Below are positions 26,813 to 35,001 of a stretch of DNA of 64,000 nt, in pieces. Source of the stretch: Leifsonia sp. Leaf336 (lineage in GTDB: Bacteria; Actinomycetota; Actinomycetes; Actinomycetales; Microbacteriaceae); contig NZ_LMOZ01000001.1 of NCBI RefSeq assembly GCF_001423695.1, positions 1,622,443 through 1,686,442 on the forward strand, in the 5' to 3' direction. The notes beneath the pieces were generated by a model. The model worked only from the letters and a program-made list of their open reading frames with translations, made no database searches and was not told where the DNA came from. The translations under genes and the position numbers were made by a program. Within the stretch, counting starts at the first letter, position 1; every line of letters starts with the position of its first letter.

Positions 26813-26977
26813 GACGCTTCCGCTAGCAACAGATGCCGGCGGTAGCGACGGCGGCCGCCGAGCCGTGAGTAGTCGCCGGAATCGACCGCCCGGTTCCAGC
26901 GACTAGTCACGTCTAGTCGGCCGCCGCAGCGGACCCCCGGTTCGCACTCCGCCACCGATTGACGGAGGATAGTTCCC
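26813..26977 (+). other. Intergenic region with overlapping inverted repeats
   Basis: 165 nt without a supported gene. Visible dyads: AGTCGCCGGAA (26871-26881) with TTCCAGCGACT (26894-26904), 10 of 11 bp paired, and GACTAG (26901-26906) with CTAGTC (26913-26918); the two share GACT, so they are mutually exclusive. It ends in GGAGGAT, the ribosome binding site for the DUF1990 gene. It may hold a terminator for lepA or a regulatory leader; no known riboswitch is recognised. Confidence 0.45.
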
Positions 26978-27625
26978 ATGCGCCGCACCAGCTTCACCGA
27001 CCAACCCGTCACCTACGGGTCCGTCGGCGGTACCCAGGCTGCCGATCTGCTGTACTACCCGCCGAAGGGTTACCGGCCGTTGGAGCGGAAGGTGCGGCTG
27101 GGCAGCGGCGAGGACCGGTTCGAGTCGGCTTCGGCCGCCCTGATGAGCTGGGGTGTGCAGCGCGGCAGCGGCATCCGCGTCACTCAGGTCGAGGAGGGCA
27201 CCGGCGTCCAATACGAGGGCATCGAGTTCGACGACGACGGCACGCCGCGCGGAATGCGCGAGCACCGCGTCGAGGAGGACGTGTTCGCCGACGACGGCAC
27301 GCCGTTCATCCGCAACGGGATGACCGCGGTGCTGAAGATCCCGTTCGGGCCGTTCAAGGTCTCGGCGCCGTGCCGGGTCGTCTACGTCGTCGATGAGCCG
27401 CACCGCCGCGGTTTCGCGTACGGCACGCTCAAGGGGCACCCCGAGAGCGGCGAGGAGGCGTTCCTCGTCGAGCTGCGCGACGACGGGACCGTCTGGTTCG
27501 TCGTGCGCGCGTTCTCCCGGCCTGCCAACGGCTTCTACCGGCTGGGCTATCCCGTGCTGCGCGCAGCCCAGAACACGTACACCAAGCGCTACCTGCGCTC
27601 GCTCCTGCCCGCGCGGTCGGCCTGA
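26978..27625 (+). CDS. DUF1990-family protein
   Basis: A 215-residue cytoplasmic protein matching the DUF1990 family, common in actinobacteria and seen in plants. Recognisable stretches are FTDQPVTYGSVGGTQ at the start, GYRPLERKVRLGSGEDRFES, ASAALMSWGVQRGSGIRVT, the central cluster RVVYVVDEPHRRGFAYGTLK GHPESGEE, and the end FYRLGYPVLRAAQNTYTKRY. The fold is related to START/SRPBCC-type small-molecule binders by family lore, but no reaction is assigned. It starts at ATG 26978 after CGGAGGAT and shares one base (TGATG) with hemW, so the two are co-translated. Confidence 0.8.
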   Translation: MRRTSFTDQPVTYGSVGGTQAADLLYYPPKGYRPLERKVRLGSGEDRFESASAALMSWGVQRGSGIRVTQVEEGTGVQYEGIEFDDDGTPRGMREHRVEEDVFADDGTPFIRNGMTAVLKIPFGPFKVSAPCRVVYVVDEPHRRGFAYGTLKGHPESGEEAFLVELRDDGTVWFVVRAFSRPANGFYRLGYPVLRAAQNTYTKRYLRSLLPARSA

Positions 27626-28854
27626 TGCCCGGAGCCCTCCCACTGGGCGATCCGGCGCCCGCCGACGGCGTCCTGCCTGACAGCGCCGCCGTCGGCGCCG
27701 ACACGCGCGACTTCGGGGTCTACCTGCACGTGCCGTTCTGCCGGGTGCGCTGCGGCTACTGCGACTTCAACACGTACACCGCCACCGAGTTGCGCGGCGT
27801 CTCGCAGTCCGAGTACGCCGGCCACGCGGTCCGGGAGATCGCCTTCGCCGCCGAGGCCCTCGAGCGCAGCGGTGTGCCCGCCCGGGAGGTGTCGACCGTC
27901 TTCTTCGGGGGAGGCACGCCGACCCTGCTTCCGCCGGACGACCTCGGGTCCATGCTCGGGGCCGTACGCGATGCGTGGGGAATCGCGACCGGCGCCGAGG
28001 TGACCACGGAGGCCAACCCCGACTCGGTGGACGCTGACGACCTGCGCCGCCTCGCCGGCGCGGGGTTCACGCGCGTCTCGTTCGGCATGCAGTCCGCCGT
28101 GCCGAGCGTGCTCGCCACGCTGGAGCGCACGCACGACCCGGAGCGGATCCCTCTGGTGGTGCGCTGGGCTCGGGAGGCCGGCCTCCAGGTGAGCCTCGAT
28201 CTGATCTACGGCACGCCGGGGGAGACCCTCGACGACTGGTCGCGCTCGCTCGACGCCGCGCTGGCGTGCGAACCCGACCACGTCTCCGCCTATGCACTCA
28301 TCGTCGAGCCCGGAACCAAGCTCGCGCGCCAGATCCGTGCAGGGGCCGTGCAGGAGCCCGACGACGACCTCGAGGCGGACATGTACGAGCTGGCCGAGAC
28401 GCGGCTCGCCGGCGCGGGGTACGGGTGGTACGAGGTCAGCAACTGGGCCACCGACGACGCGCACCGGTCGCGCCACAACCTCGCGTACTGGCTCGGGCAC
28501 GACTGGTGGGGCGTCGGCCCCGGCGCGCACAGCCACGTGGGCGGCGTGCGCTGGTGGAACGTGAAGCATCCCGCGGCGTACGCGCAGCGCGTGCTGGCGG
28601 GGGAGTCGCCCGCGGCCGGCCGGGAGACCCTCGACGCAGAGACCCGCCGCGTCGAGCGCGTTCTGCTGCTCACCCGGATCCGCGAGGGGGTGAGCACGGA
28701 CGAGTTGGAGGCTCCGGGTCGCCGCGCCGTCGCCGGACTGATCGCCGACGGCCTGGTGGACGCGAAAGCCGCCCTCGCCGGGTCGGTGGTGCTGACCTTG
28801 CGAGGGCGGCTGCTGGCGGACGCCGTCGTGCGACGGCTGCTCGCCGAGGAGTAA
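27625..28854 (+). CDS. hemW: HemW-like radical SAM haem chaperone
   Basis: Radical SAM protein of the HemN/HemW family, long misannotated as coproporphyrinogen III oxidase; HemW binds haem and passes it to haem proteins. The 409-residue product has the [4Fe-4S]-binding CxxxCxxC at C39, C43 and C46 in HVPFCRVRCGYCDFNTY, the SAM-contacting FFGGGTPTLL, and the haem-binding HNLAYW motif in RHNLAYWLGHDWWGVGPGAH, which marks HemW rather than true oxygen-independent HemN (that has an extra N-terminal cysteine arrangement). About 28 extra residues precede the core. Coupled to the DUF1990 gene by TGATG. Haem insertion would be relevant to the bd oxidase encoded earlier in the window, though the genes are far apart. 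Confidence 0.88.
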   Translation: MPGALPLGDPAPADGVLPDSAAVGADTRDFGVYLHVPFCRVRCGYCDFNTYTATELRGVSQSEYAGHAVREIAFAAEALERSGVPAREVSTVFFGGGTPTLLPPDDLGSMLGAVRDAWGIATGAEVTTEANPDSVDADDLRRLAGAGFTRVSFGMQSAVPSVLATLERTHDPERIPLVVRWAREAGLQVSLDLIYGTPGETLDDWSRSLDAALACEPDHVSAYALIVEPGTKLARQIRAGAVQEPDDDLEADMYELAETRLAGAGYGWYEVSNWATDDAHRSRHNLAYWLGHDWWGVGPGAHSHVGGVRWWNVKHPAAYAQRVLAGESPAAGRETLDAETRRVERVLLLTRIREGVSTDELEAPGRRAVAGLIADGLVDAKAALAGSVVLTLRGRLLADAVVRRLLAEE

Positions 28855-28881
28855 GACTCCTCGAGTGGTATCGGGCTGGGC

Positions 28882-29268
28882 TCAGCTCACGAACTTGATG
28901 GCGATCGGGTACGTGTAGAACTGTCCCTGGTTCGCCTTGATGGCCGCGATGATGCTGAACACGATGTTGAGCACCCACACAGCGAGCAGGATGATGAAGC
29001 CGATCCCGACGATGCTCAGGATCAATCCGACGACGTAGGCGATCGCCAGCGTGATCTGGAAGTTGAGCGCGGTCGCGGTGTGCGCACGGATGAACGGGCC
29101 GCGGTCCTTCAGCACGAGATAGCCGACCAGCGACGGGATGAAGCTGAACAGGATGCCACCGATGTGGATGAGGGTTGCCCAGAGCTTCTCGTCGGCGGCA
29201 CTGAGCGCCGGCTGCTGGCCTCCGTACGGCTGCTGCGGCGGCGGCGGGGGTGGGGGCGTTGCGGACAT
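28882..29268 (-). CDS. DUF4870 membrane protein (Tic20-like fold)
   Basis: Small membrane protein of 128 residues. A Pro/Gln-rich cytoplasmic N-terminus (PPPPPPPQQPYGGQQ) precedes three hydrophobic helices. The family signature is LWATLIHIGGILFSFIPSLV and LVLKDRGPFIRAHTATALNF, matching DUF4870. GGAGGAGACAACACC precedes ATG 29268. It converges with hemW and is followed upstream by a paralogue at 29367-29867. Function is not known; the pair may assemble together because their sequences align over the whole membrane part. Confidence 0.82.
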   Translation of the reverse strand: MSATPPPPPPPQQPYGGQQPALSAADEKLWATLIHIGGILFSFIPSLVGYLVLKDRGPFIRAHTATALNFQITLAIAYVVGLILSIVGIGFIILLAVWVLNIVFSIIAAIKANQGQFYTYPIAIKFVS

Positions 29269-29366
29269 GGTGTTGTCTCCTCCAATGGGGTGAATGACGC
29301 GTCTCAGCCTAGGGGTCGGAGGCCGATCCTGAGAAGCAGCCGAGAGCCTTTACCCGATTCTGTCGA

Positions 29367-29867
29367 CTATTTGATGAACCGGAAGTTCACCGGGTAGCGG
29401 TAGCTGCCACCGCTGTTCACCTTCACGAAGCCGAGGATCGAGAACACCAGGTTCACGATGTACAGCGCCCACGGGATGAGCAGGCTGAAGAGCAGGTAGC
29501 CGATCCCGAAGGTGAACGTGCCGATGATGATCCCGAGGATCTGGGACACGACCCACGCGGCGATCCAGGTGATCTGCCAGTTGAGCGCCTCCTTGGCCTC
29601 CTGGTCGGTCAGCCTCCCGCGGTCCTTGAAGACGAGCCAGATGATGAGGGACGGGAGGAACCAGAGGATCCCGCCGAGGTGGGCGAAGGAGGCCCACTGC
29701 TTGTCCTGGGCGGGGTCGAGGGGAGCGGCCGGGGCGGAGGAGTACGCCTGCTCCGGAGGCACGCCACCGGCGGGCTGGCCGGCGGGTTGGCCGGCGGGGG
29801 CGCCGTACGGCTGCTGCGGCGGGAGTCCGCTGTCGCCGTCGGCGGGAGGCTGGGTCGGGTCTGTCAT
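29367..29867 (-). CDS. DUF4870 membrane protein, paralogue of the adjacent gene
   Basis: A 166-residue paralogue of the previous gene with a longer Pro/Gly/Gln/Ala-rich N-terminus (GAPAGQPAGQPAGG repeats) and the same membrane core: ASFAHLGGILWFLPSLIIWL, VFKDRGRLTDQEAKEALNWQ, then two further helices and the ending VNFRFIK. The parallel ending TYPIAIKFVS in the neighbour supports duplication. The start ATG 29867 follows AAAGGGTTTCCTC. The 98 nt between the paralogues contain no obvious strong terminator. Function unknown. Confidence 0.82.
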   Translation of the reverse strand: MTDPTQPPADGDSGLPPQQPYGAPAGQPAGQPAGGVPPEQAYSSAPAAPLDPAQDKQWASFAHLGGILWFLPSLIIWLVFKDRGRLTDQEAKEALNWQITWIAAWVVSQILGIIIGTFTFGIGYLLFSLLIPWALYIVNLVFSILGFVKVNSGGSYRYPVNFRFIK

Positions 29868-29988
29868 GAGGAAACCCTTTCGTGGTCGGCTGCGGCCTAT
29901 TCCGAGCCGGTGCGCAAACAGTACAACCGCGCGGGCGCGCCGTAAATCATCGGTGTCGCGCAGTGCCCGTTCTCTGTCGGGGACGCGA

Positions 29989-29994
29989 TATGAT
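29989..29994 (+). promoter_or_regulatory. -10 box of the hrcA-dnaJ promoter
   Basis: TATGAT, one base from the vegetative consensus, directly abuts the CIRCE operator. Transcription would start about 30001 inside CIRCE, so HrcA bound there would block initiation. The -35 is not clear. Confidence 0.65.
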
Positions 29995-30020
29995 TAGCAC
30001 TCAGGATCTCCGAGTGCCAG
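29994..30020 (+). promoter_or_regulatory. CIRCE operator (HrcA binding site)
   Basis: TTAGCACTC-N9-GAGTGCCAG matches the CIRCE consensus TTAGCACTC-N9-GAGTGCTAA at all nine left positions and seven of nine right positions. It overlaps the -10/+1 region of the hrcA promoter 76 nt before the hrcA start, giving autoregulated heat-shock control of hrcA-dnaJ. Confidence 0.9.
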
Positions 30021-30095
30021 CCCGCCCGGGGGTCCTCCCGTGCTCGATCCGTACGCTCGAACCTCGAGCCCCAGCGACGACAGGAGGCGGTTGGC

Positions 30096-31112
30096 GTGGT
30101 CTCGGAACGCAGTCTCGAAGTGCTCCGCGTCATCGTGCAGGACTATGTCGCCTCCCGGGAGCCCGTCGGCTCCAAGAGCATCGTGGAGCGGCACTCGTTC
30201 GGCGTGTCCGCTGCGACGATCCGCAACGACATGGCGCTCCTCGAGGAGGAGCAGCTGATCGCCGCTCCGCACACCTCCTCCGGTCGCGTGCCGACCGACA
30301 AGGGCTATCGGCTGTTCGTCGACCACCTCGCGGAGGCGCGCCCGCTGTCCCCGGCGCAGCGCACCGCGATCGAGACGTTCCTCGGCCAGTCCGTCGACGT
30401 CGACGACGTGCTCTCGCGCACGGTGCGGCTGCTGTCGCAGCTGACGAACCAGGTCGCGCTCGTGCAGTACCCGTCGGTGGCTCGTTCGAAGATCCGCCAC
30501 ATCGAGTTGGTCTCGCTCGCCGAGCGCCGGCTGCTCAGCGTGCTCATCACCGACTCGGGCGCGGTCGAGCAGCGCGTGATCGAGCTGACGGAGGAGCTCG
30601 ACGACACCGAGATCGCGGAGATCCGCGGCGCTATCAACGGTGCGGCGGCCGGGCTGTCGCTCGCCGACGCCGCCGAGCGTCTGCGGCAGCTGCCCGACCA
30701 CCTCACCGAGCGCACCCGCACGCTCGTCGCCCCCGTCGCCGGAGCGCTGCGCGACCAGATCGCCGCCAACCGGCAGGACAAGCTGGTGATGGCGGGGGCG
30801 GCCAACCTGGCGCGCACCGAGACCGACTTCCCCGGCTCTATCACCCCCGTGCTGGAGGCCATCGAGGAGCAGGTGGTCCTGCTGCGGCTCTTCGACGAGA
30901 TGGCGCTCGACCAGCACGGCGTCGCCGTGAGCATCGGGCGTGAGAACCCGGTCATCGGGCTGACGGAGACCTCCGTGATGTCGAGCACCTACAGCTCCGG
31001 CTCCGACCTGGCGCGGGTCGGCCTCCTCGGCCCGCTCCGCATGGACTACTCGGGCAACATGGCCGCGGTTCGCGCCGTGGCTCGCTACCTCTCCCGCCTC
31101 CTCGGCGACTGA
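30096..31112 (+). CDS. hrcA: Heat-inducible transcription repressor HrcA
   Basis: Repressor of class I heat-shock genes, which binds CIRCE and needs GroE for activity. The 338-residue protein has an N-terminal winged helix (LEVLRVIVQDYVASREPVGS, then SKSIVERHSFGVSAATIRND and RVPTDKGYRLFVD) and a GAF-like C-terminal dimer domain ending with the family motif AVSIGRENP and LGPLRMDYSGNMAAVRAV. Start GTG 30096 follows AGGAGG by 8 nt. A CIRCE operator and -10 box lie upstream, so hrcA is autoregulated. dnaJ follows after 48 nt in the same transcript, the usual actinobacterial and Gram-positive arrangement. Confidence 0.96.
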   Translation: MVSERSLEVLRVIVQDYVASREPVGSKSIVERHSFGVSAATIRNDMALLEEEQLIAAPHTSSGRVPTDKGYRLFVDHLAEARPLSPAQRTAIETFLGQSVDVDDVLSRTVRLLSQLTNQVALVQYPSVARSKIRHIELVSLAERRLLSVLITDSGAVEQRVIELTEELDDTEIAEIRGAINGAAAGLSLADAAERLRQLPDHLTERTRTLVAPVAGALRDQIAANRQDKLVMAGAANLARTETDFPGSITPVLEAIEEQVVLLRLFDEMALDQHGVAVSIGRENPVIGLTETSVMSSTYSSGSDLARVGLLGPLRMDYSGNMAAVRAVARYLSRLLGD

Positions 31113-31160
31113 CACCAACCTGACGAACACGACGCGACGAACAGAAGGAACAGCCTTACT

Positions 31161-32276
31161 TTGGCCGACCACTACGAAGTACTCGGCGTTGACCGCAACG
31201 CCACCCCCGACGAGATCAAGAAGGCGTACCGCCGGCTCGCGCGCGAGCTGCACCCCGACGTCAACCCGAGCAGTGAGGCGCAGGAGCGCTTCAAGCTCGT
31301 CACGCACGCCTACGACGTGCTGAGCGACCCGCAGCAGCGGCAGCAGTACGACCTCGGCGGATCCACCGGTTTCGGCGGCGCGGGAGGCCCGGGCGACTTC
31401 GCCGGCTTCGGCGACATCTTCGAGACGTTCTTCGGCGGAGGCGGCGGGGCCACCCGCGGCCCGCGGTCGAGGCGTGAGCGCGGCCAGGACGCCCTGCTGC
31501 GCGTGGAGGTCGACCTCGACGAGGTCGTCTTCGGCACGCACCGCGACCTGGAGGTCGACACGGCCGTGGTCTGCGAGACCTGCAACGGATCGTGCTGCCA
31601 GCCCGGCACCGCGCCGGTGACCTGCGACATCTGCCACGGCACCGGCAGCATCCAGCGCTCCGTGCGCTCGCTGCTCGGCAACGTGATGACCTCCAGCCCG
31701 TGCGGCAGCTGCCGCGGCTACGGAACGGTCATCGCCACGCCGTGCGTGACCTGCCAGGGCCAGGGCCGCGTCCGCGCCCGCCGCACGGTCCCCGTCGACA
31801 TCCCCGCCGGCGTCGAGACGGGCCTGCGCCTGCAGATGCCCGGCTCGGGCGAGGCCGGCCCCGCCGGCGGCCCGAACGGCGACCTCTACCTCGAGATCAA
31901 GGTGAAGCACCACGATGTCTTCAGCCGCGACGGCGACGACCTCCTGTGCACGCTGGAGGTGTCGATGGCCGACGCCATCCTCGGCACCACCGCGACCGTG
32001 AAGGCGCTCGACGGCGACATCCGCCTCGAGCTGAAGCCCGGAACGCAGAGCGCAGACATCGTCTCGGTGAAAGACCGCGGCATCACGCACCTGCGCGGCA
32101 GCGGCCGCGGCGACCTGCGGGTCGGCATCCAGGTGGTCACGCCCACCAAGCTCGACCACAAAGAGAAGGAGCTGATCAAGAAGTTCGCGGCGACCCACCA
32201 CAGCGCAGAGCCGTCGCTCGCGCGGTTCCAGCAGGGGCTGTTCGCGAAGCTCCGCGACCGGTTCCTCAACCTCTGA
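31161..32276 (+). CDS. dnaJ: Chaperone protein DnaJ
   Basis: Hsp40 co-chaperone that delivers substrates to DnaK and stimulates its ATPase. The 371-residue product begins at TTG 31161. The J domain has HPD at 31-33, then a Gly/Phe-rich linker ([18 protein letters not shown]), four zinc-binding motifs [24 protein letters not shown] and CVTCQGQG, and two beta-barrel substrate domains. The first zinc motif ends in Cys rather than Gly and is followed by another Cys. It is the hrcA-linked DnaJ2-type copy; the dnaK-linked copy, if any, lies elsewhere. rsmE follows after 16 nt. Confidence 0.95.
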   Translation: MADHYEVLGVDRNATPDEIKKAYRRLARELHPDVNPSSEAQERFKLVTHAYDVLSDPQQRQQYDLGGSTGFGGAGGPGDFAGFGDIFETFFGGGGGATRGPRSRRERGQDALLRVEVDLDEVVFGTHRDLEVDTAVVCETCNGSCCQPGTAPVTCDICHGTGSIQRSVRSLLGNVMTSSPCGSCRGYGTVIATPCVTCQGQGRVRARRTVPVDIPAGVETGLRLQMPGSGEAGPAGGPNGDLYLEIKVKHHDVFSRDGDDLLCTLEVSMADAILGTTATVKALDGDIRLELKPGTQSADIVSVKDRGITHLRGSGRGDLRVGIQVVTPTKLDHKEKELIKKFAATHHSAEPSLARFQQGLFAKLRDRFLNL

Positions 32277-32292
32277 CCGCGCGGCGCGACCG

Positions 32293-33021
32293 ATGAGCTC
32301 TCTGTATCTGCGCGAAGACCTCGCCGAGGTGGAGGTCGGCGCGCGGCTCACCCTGACCGGCGCGGAGGCCAAGCACGCCTCGACCGTGAACCGCACCCGC
32401 CCGGGCGAGAGCGTGCTGATCGGCAACGGCCGCGGGCTCGTCGCCTCGGGCGAGGTGCTGGTCGCCACGAACAGTGAGCTCACCATCGACGTGGAGGTCG
32501 TGGAGCGCGTTCCGCGTGCCGAGCCGGTGATCACGCTGGTGCAGGCGCTCGCCAAGGGCGACCGCGACGAGCTCGCGGTGCAGGCGGCCACCGAGCTCGG
32601 TGTGGACGCGGTGGTGCCGTGGTCGGCCTCCCGCTCGGTCTCGCGGTGGGAGGGGCCGAAGGTGGCCAAGAGCCGCGACCGCTGGGCGTCGATCGTCCGC
32701 GAGGCGAGCAAGCAGTCCATCCGGGCGTGGACCCCGGAGGTCGGCGAGCTTTCGTCCACGAAGCAGGTGGCGGCCCTGGCCGCCACCCACCGGCTGCTGG
32801 TGCTCGAGCCGGGTGCCACGGAGGCGCTGACGTCGGTGCGGCCGGACGGGCGCCCGCTGGCGCTCGTGGTGGGTCCGGAGGGCGGGATCGCCCCGCAGGA
32901 GCTCGAGGCCTTCCGCGCGGCCGGCGGGGAGATCGTGCGGCTCGGCGACACGGTGCTGCGCACCTCCACGGCGGGTCCCGCGGCGCTGGCCGTGCTGAAC
33001 GCGGCGCTCGGGCGCTGGTGA
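32293..33021 (+). CDS. rsmE: 16S rRNA (uracil-1498-N3)-methyltransferase
   Basis: SPOUT-class methyltransferase that makes m3U1498 in 16S rRNA. The 242 residues have an N-terminal PUA-like RNA-binding domain (LTGAEAKHASTVNRTRPGES) and a C-terminal knotted domain with VQALAKGDRDELAVQAATEL, SKQSIRAWTPEV, the SAM-binding LALVVGPEGGIAPQELEAFR and RLGDTVLRTSTAGPAALAVL. These are diagnostic RsmE blocks. It begins at ATG 32293, 16 nt after dnaJ, and ends 30-40 nt before the HIT gene. The dnaJ-rsmE-HIT-phoH order is common in Gram-positive bacteria. Confidence 0.95.
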   Translation: MSSLYLREDLAEVEVGARLTLTGAEAKHASTVNRTRPGESVLIGNGRGLVASGEVLVATNSELTIDVEVVERVPRAEPVITLVQALAKGDRDELAVQAATELGVDAVVPWSASRSVSRWEGPKVAKSRDRWASIVREASKQSIRAWTPEVGELSSTKQVAALAATHRLLVLEPGATEALTSVRPDGRPLALVVGPEGGIAPQELEAFRAAGGEIVRLGDTVLRTSTAGPAALAVLNAALGRW

Positions 33022-33047
33022 CCCGCGACGACTGTCGGCCCGACGAA

Positions 33048-33053
33048 TAGGAT
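33048..33053 (+). promoter_or_regulatory. Putative internal -10 before the HIT gene
   Basis: TAGGAT precedes ATG 33061 by 7 nt and overlaps the upstream alternative ATG 33052. It would give a leaderless transcript from 33061 and a separate promoter for HIT-phoH-ybeY-era within the heat-shock operon. No -35 is clear. Confidence 0.4.
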
Positions 33054-33426
33054 GGATGACATGGAGACAGGGGAGCGTTCGATCTTCTCGCGCATCATCG
33101 CGGGCGAGATCCCGGCCGACGTCGTGTTCGACAGCGAGCGGATCATCGCGTTCCGCGACATCGCGCCGAAGGCGCCGGTGCACCTCCTCGTGGTGCCCAA
33201 GACCGAGCGGTACCGCGACGTCGTGGAGCTGGCCGCGGGCGACCCCGCTCTGCTCGCGGAGCTGGTGGCGACCGCCAAGCAGCTCGCCGACGAGCACGCC
33301 GACGGCGATTTCCGACTGATCTTCAACACCGGTGCGGGCGCGGGACAGACCGTGTTCCACGTGCACGCCCACATTCTGGGCTCGCCCGAGGGCGGGCTCG
33401 AGGAAGGAAGCCTTGGCGACGAGTGA
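33052..33426 (+). CDS. HIT-domain protein (histidine-triad nucleotide hydrolase)
   Basis: Small HINT-like hydrolase of 124 residues, acting on nucleoside phosphoramidates or related adenylates. The histidine triad is HVHAH (H103, H105, H107 in VFHVHAHILGS), and the N-terminal SIFSRIIAGEIPADVVFDSE and VVPKTERYRDVVEL are typical of HINT proteins. Two ATGs compete: 33052 (as given) and 33061, which begins METGERS; a TAGGAT hexamer favours a leaderless start at 33061. The end overlaps the phoH start by 14 nt. The gene regularly sits in this ribosome-maintenance cluster. Confidence 0.9.
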   Translation: MDDMETGERSIFSRIIAGEIPADVVFDSERIIAFRDIAPKAPVHLLVVPKTERYRDVVELAAGDPALLAELVATAKQLADEHADGDFRLIFNTGAGAGQTVFHVHAHILGSPEGGLEEGSLGDE

Positions 33427-34537
33427 ACCGACGCCGACCCCGCCCGCGGATGCGTCGGGCCCTGGAGCCCCGAGCGGCTCGGCCGAGGCGCGACTGAGCG
33501 TCGACGGAATCCAGATGGTCCGACTGCTCGGACCGCAGGACCGCCTGCTGACCACGCTGGAGCGCCAGTACCCGCTGGTCGACGTGCACGTGCGCGGCAA
33601 CGAGATCAGCCTGACCGGCGACCCGACCCAGGTCGCGGCGGCGCGGGCGCTGCTCGACGAGCTGCTGCAGATGGTGCGCAACGGCCAAGACCTCGGCCCG
33701 GCGGAGGTCGCGAGCTCGGCGCGGATGATGCGCAGCGACCTGAACCTCAGCCCGTCCGACGTGCTGAGCCAGGCCATCCTGACGGCACGCGGCAAGAGCA
33801 TCCGGCCGAAGACCCTCGGCCAGAGCCAGTACGTCGACGCGATCGACCACAACACGATCGTCTTCGGCATCGGGCCCGCCGGTACGGGCAAGACCTACCT
33901 CGCGATGGCGAAGGCCGTGCAGGCCCTCCAGCGCAAAGAGGTGAGCCGGATCATCCTGACCCGCCCCGCAGTGGAGGCCGGCGAGCGGCTGGGCTATCTC
34001 CCCGGCACCCTGACCGACAAGATCGACCCCTACCTCCGGCCGCTCTACGACGCGCTGAACGAGATGCTCGACCCCGACCTCGTGCCCAAGCTCCTCGCCG
34101 CCGGCACCATCGAGGTCGCACCGCTCGCGTACATGCGCGGCCGCACGCTCAACGACTCCTTCATCATCCTCGACGAGGCGCAGAACACGACGCCGGAGCA
34201 GATGAAGATGTTCCTGACGCGTCTCGGGTTCAACTCCAAGATGGTCGTCACGGGCGACATCACCCAGATCGACCTGCCCAATGCGGCGAGCGGCCTCCGG
34301 CTGGTCACGCGCGTGCTGAAGGAGATCGACGACATCCACTTCTCGCGGCTGACCAGTGAAGACGTGGTGCGTCACAGCCTCGTCGGCCGCATCGTCGACG
34401 CGTACACCGAGTACGACGCCCGCCAACAGGCCCGGCAGTACGAGCGCGACGAGGCGCGCGAGTTCGCCAACCGCGCCGAGCGCCGCGCCGGCACGCCTCG
34501 CGACCACCTCCCGAAACGACAGGGCCCCGCACGATGA
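33413..34537 (+). CDS. phoH: PhoH-family ATPase
   Basis: P-loop ATPase of the PhoH/PhoL family, 374 residues, implicated in RNA handling next to YbeY. From TTG 33413 (after AGGAAGGAAG) there is a Ser/Pro-rich N-tail, a small KH-like domain ([18 protein letters not shown] region), then the ATPase: Walker A GPAGTGKT beginning at residue 154, [20 protein letters not shown], the acidic [20 protein letters not shown] and [12 protein letters not shown]. The frame is open further upstream but that is shadow of the HIT gene. Its stop overlaps ybeY by 4 nt (ATGA), the widely conserved phoH-ybeY coupling. Confidence 0.93.
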   Translation: MATSEPTPTPPADASGPGAPSGSAEARLSVDGIQMVRLLGPQDRLLTTLERQYPLVDVHVRGNEISLTGDPTQVAAARALLDELLQMVRNGQDLGPAEVASSARMMRSDLNLSPSDVLSQAILTARGKSIRPKTLGQSQYVDAIDHNTIVFGIGPAGTGKTYLAMAKAVQALQRKEVSRIILTRPAVEAGERLGYLPGTLTDKIDPYLRPLYDALNEMLDPDLVPKLLAAGTIEVAPLAYMRGRTLNDSFIILDEAQNTTPEQMKMFLTRLGFNSKMVVTGDITQIDLPNAASGLRLVTRVLKEIDDIHFSRLTSEDVVRHSLVGRIVDAYTEYDARQQARQYERDEAREFANRAERRAGTPRDHLPKRQGPAR

Positions 34538-34995
34538 GCATCGAGATCAACAACGAGTCGTCCGTCGAGGTGGACGAGTCCGCCCTCCAGCGCCTCGCCG
34601 GCTACGCGCTCGACATCATGCACGTGCACCCGGACGCCGAGCTGGCGATCGTGCTGGTGGACGAGGCGGCCATGGAGCAGCTGCACGTGCAGTGGATGGA
34701 CGAGCCGGGACCCACCGATGTGCTGAGCTTCCCGATGGACGAGTTGCGCCCCGGAACCGAGGAGGAGCCGGCGCCCGCCGGGCTGCTCGGCGACGTCGTG
34801 CTGTGCCCGCAGGTGGCGCAGGTGCAGGCGGAGACGGCGGGCCATTCGCTGATGGACGAGCTGCTGCTGCTCACGACGCACGGCATCCTCCACCTGCTGG
34901 GCTTCGACCACGCCGAGCCCGCCGAGGAGCGCGAGATGTTCGGCATCCAGCGCGACATCCTCGTGGGGTTCTCGCGCTACGACCGACAGCGCTAG
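34534..34995 (+). CDS. ybeY: Endoribonuclease YbeY / rRNA maturation factor
   Basis: Zinc-dependent single-strand endoribonuclease involved in 16S rRNA 3' maturation and ribosome quality control. The 153-residue protein has the signature H116-GIL-H120-LLGFD-H126, whose three histidines bind the metal, and the upstream substrate segment [12 protein letters not shown]. It starts at ATG 34534, overlapping the phoH stop, and is followed after 6 nt by the CorC-like gene. Length and motif are standard. Confidence 0.95.
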   Translation: MSIEINNESSVEVDESALQRLAGYALDIMHVHPDAELAIVLVDEAAMEQLHVQWMDEPGPTDVLSFPMDELRPGTEEEPAPAGLLGDVVLCPQVAQVQAETAGHSLMDELLLLTTHGILHLLGFDHAEPAEEREMFGIQRDILVGFSRYDRQR

Positions 34996-35001
34996 GCGCC
35001 T

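Noticed and set aside
29994-33374. Very long open frame on the minus strand across hrcA-dnaJ-rsmE-HIT
   Set aside because: Opposite-strand shadow of high-GC genes; the plus strand carries well-recognised proteins and the minus product has no domain sense.
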